From NCBI GenBank assembly GCA_013397865.1, contig VZTI01002652.1, positions 2,866,692-2,930,691 of the forward strand: DNA of 64,000 nucleotides, read 5' to 3'. Each line of letters begins with the position of its first letter. Within the stretch, counting starts at the first letter, position 1. The notes below the pieces were generated by a model, which ran no database searches, was not told where the DNA came from, and worked only from the letters and a program-made list of their open reading frames with translations. Positions 62,111-64,000 of this stretch are shown here, in pieces. Origin of the DNA: Struthidea cinerea. Lineage: Eukaryota; Chordata; Aves; Passeriformes; Corcoracidae. The translations under genes were made by a program, and so were the position numbers.

Positions 62111-62511
62111 TGGCGCAGAGAGCTGGAGCCTCTTGAAATCGCTGCCTGGGCCAGAATGTTTCCCTCGTTTCGCGATCTCGTGCAGCTGGGAGGAATAAAG
62201 AGTAAAAATCAACTCCTGTATTTGTAAATGTTGTGTAAGTGTTCCCTTAAGCAGTAGGTGGTGTAAAAGCAGACTCTAAGCTAAGCAGGTAGCCCAGGGC
62301 AGGAAGCATTTAACTTCTGTCTTGGGCTTTGTCAACACGAAACATCCCCTTTACAGTCCATCAAGATCCAAAATTGGTTAGGGCTGGTGGAAGGCAGGAC
62401 GTATGTTTGTACCTAGGCAAAATCCGACAGCTTTCCTGCAGCTTTCCAAAGTAGAAGAAATCACTTCCAGCTTTTCTTACTCAACAAAGTAATTGTGCTT
62501 TGGAGGGCCTT

Positions 62512-62526
62512 CCCCCCCCCCCCCCC
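62512..62526. repeat. 15-base poly-C tract
   Basis: Unbroken run of 15 C; its length is likely to vary or be misread. Confidence 0.9.
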
Positions 62527-62830
62527 AATGATACTTTGAACAGTGATACTCCAGACCGCAGACTGTATAATCTGTATAATTTCTGTACATGTGAATAGCT
62601 CCATTAGAGTCAGCAGACAGATTTGGTTTCTGGTCATTCCAGATTAATGCCATGTGTATCCAGTGAAGAAGTTTGGTTTGCCCCCAGGAATGAGTACTGC
62701 AAGGTTATGTGTCAAAAATCGTATCTGGGCCACTCAGTCTTGCATGTTTTCAGGATCTTCTATTTGTGTGATTCAGTAATCAATAGATACAGCTCTGATT
62801 GATCCCAACAAGGTAGTTTCAAAGAAAAGT

Positions 62831-62849
62831 AATAATAATAATAATAAAT
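62831..62849 (+). repeat. Short (AAT)n run
   Basis: About six AAT units in 19 bases. Confidence 0.85.
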
Positions 62850-64000
62850 AGTAGTAAGCCATTAAAATTATTTATTTTTTTAAAGACCAGTAAAACTAAG
62901 TTGCTAATTTCAAAAGCATGTTTTGAAAGCTGAACCAGCATAGTTTGATCTGCTAAGCAAAACAATAAGACTAATGGTTTTAAAATGCAAAAAAAAGGAA
63001 AAAGATGCAGAAGTCTTTTAAGTTACACATTTACATTTTGCAAGTATCTGGGATTCGGTTGCCTTAGAACAGACACATGGTATTTCTGTGCATGCGTCAG
63101 TTGTTTCCCACAGGCAAAGGTTCAGGGTTTATAATGATATTCTCCACAAAACTGTAAAATGCAGTGGCCAACATGCTTATAAATTCATAATTAAATACAA
63201 AGTAATCCAAGAAAGAAAAGGTAACAAGCAATATACAGGATGTATTCCAATACTGGCACATTGCAGCAATGGGTATCTTTGAGGCATCTCAATTCAGCAG
63301 GTTATATGTTCCACTTCATTGCTATGTTAGAAACCATTCACATGATTTTACTCTTTGACAACTCTTCCTTTGACAAAGCCAGTAAAAAAACCTTCTTGCT
63401 CTATATTTTCTTGCCTATAACACTCTAAGCATTGAAGTGCCTGTTAGTATGTTTTACATAACTTTGAAATAAACCAGTTTTAAAATTTCACTCAATGCAC
63501 AAATGACTTACCAGGAACTAAAATTATTTTAATTTTATAAAGGGAAAATAAGTATTTGGCCTGTAGACTGAAACACTCCTGTTTTTCCACTAGAATGAAT
63601 TCATCTAAATATTACAAATGACGTTAGGCACTGCTGGTTGCAGTTTTCAAATATAATTTGTGAGTACTAGTATTGGCTTTGTTGGTAACTACAGGCACAT
63701 TATGAGATTGCAGTGCACTCTAAGAAGGAGCGATTAGCAAGGTCACCAGACCAGAAAAATGCAGCTCCTGTACCAAGGACACCATCTGAAGAAATACCTG
63801 AGCTAAAATGAAACTTGTCTACTCTGTGGTTACAAAACATACAATTGACCTTCTTGGCAAGACCCCTGGCCCTGTAAATAGTAGGGGTTGGCTGTGACAG
63901 AGCTGTGTGGAGAGTTCTGTGCCCGCCTGCCACATGAGGCATCCAGTTTAAACCTCAGTGAGCTACTGCTGCCTGACCTTGTGCGACTCTGCTTTGGAGC

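Larger units (their letters stand above)
62235..64000. other. Intergenic, no gene recognised
   Basis: AT-rich sequence after the CpG island. In human the next gene beyond the TTC30 pair is PDE11A, reading toward TTC30, but no PDE11A coding exon is visible here; part of its 3' UTR could lie in this stretch. A second TTC30 copy is not present. Confidence 0.65.

Noticed and set aside
63700..63942. Possible PDE11A last exon on the - strand
   Set aside because: The 80-codon frame does not resemble the phosphodiesterase C-terminus; only synteny suggested it.
1..64000. Bacterial or phage-type systems, CRISPR arrays, tRNA or rRNA genes
   Set aside because: Base composition, introns and CR1 elements show animal nuclear DNA; no regular spaced repeats and no tRNA or rRNA sequence were recognised.

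Overview
The window is vertebrate nuclear DNA, almost certainly from a bird. It carries split genes with GT/AG introns, two 5'-truncated CR1 LINE copies (the typical repeat of birds and other sauropsids), compact introns, and the gene pair AGPS then TTC30, which are also neighbours on human chromosome 2q31. I cannot name the species from the sequence alone.

Left part (1-19.6 kb): the 3' part of AGPS on the + strand. Nine coding exons between 1388 and 19447 splice, with every phase matching, into the C-terminal 247 residues and stop codon of alkylglycerone-phosphate synthase, the FAD enzyme of peroxisomal ether-lipid synthesis. The 5' exons (peroxisome targeting signal, FAD domain) lie before base 1. 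The last intron (7.6 kb) is the largest and holds the clear mobile elements of this gene: a CR1 fragment (about 15953-16272, - strand) and a 459-bp solo LTR (16674-17132) with 7-bp inverted ends and a 4-bp target duplication.

Middle part (19.6-59.6 kb): about 40 kb with no protein gene that I can recognise. It holds a second CR1 fragment (31451-31882), microsatellites and homopolymers (including an unbroken 61-base poly-T), a near-perfect 48-bp tandem duplication, a 19-bp perfect inverted repeat, two CpG-rich patches (about 27.1-27.46 kb and 53.35-54.12 kb) each followed by a good splice donor, and an exon-like 92-bp block at 58437-58528. These may belong to unannotated non-coding transcripts, but only RNA data could show it.

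Right part (59.6-64 kb): TTC30 (IFT70), a complete intronless gene on the - strand encoding 666 residues, a TPR protein of the intraflagellar transport B complex. Its 5' half lies in a strong CpG island that continues over the start and is probably a two-way promoter. The last 2 kb hold no recognised gene.

The two genes converge in transcription and have unrelated jobs (ether-lipid synthesis in peroxisomes; cilium building), so nothing here is an operon-like unit. I found no convincing new biological system. The most useful second looks are the solo LTR, the possible non-coding transcripts, the inverted repeat and the tandem duplication.
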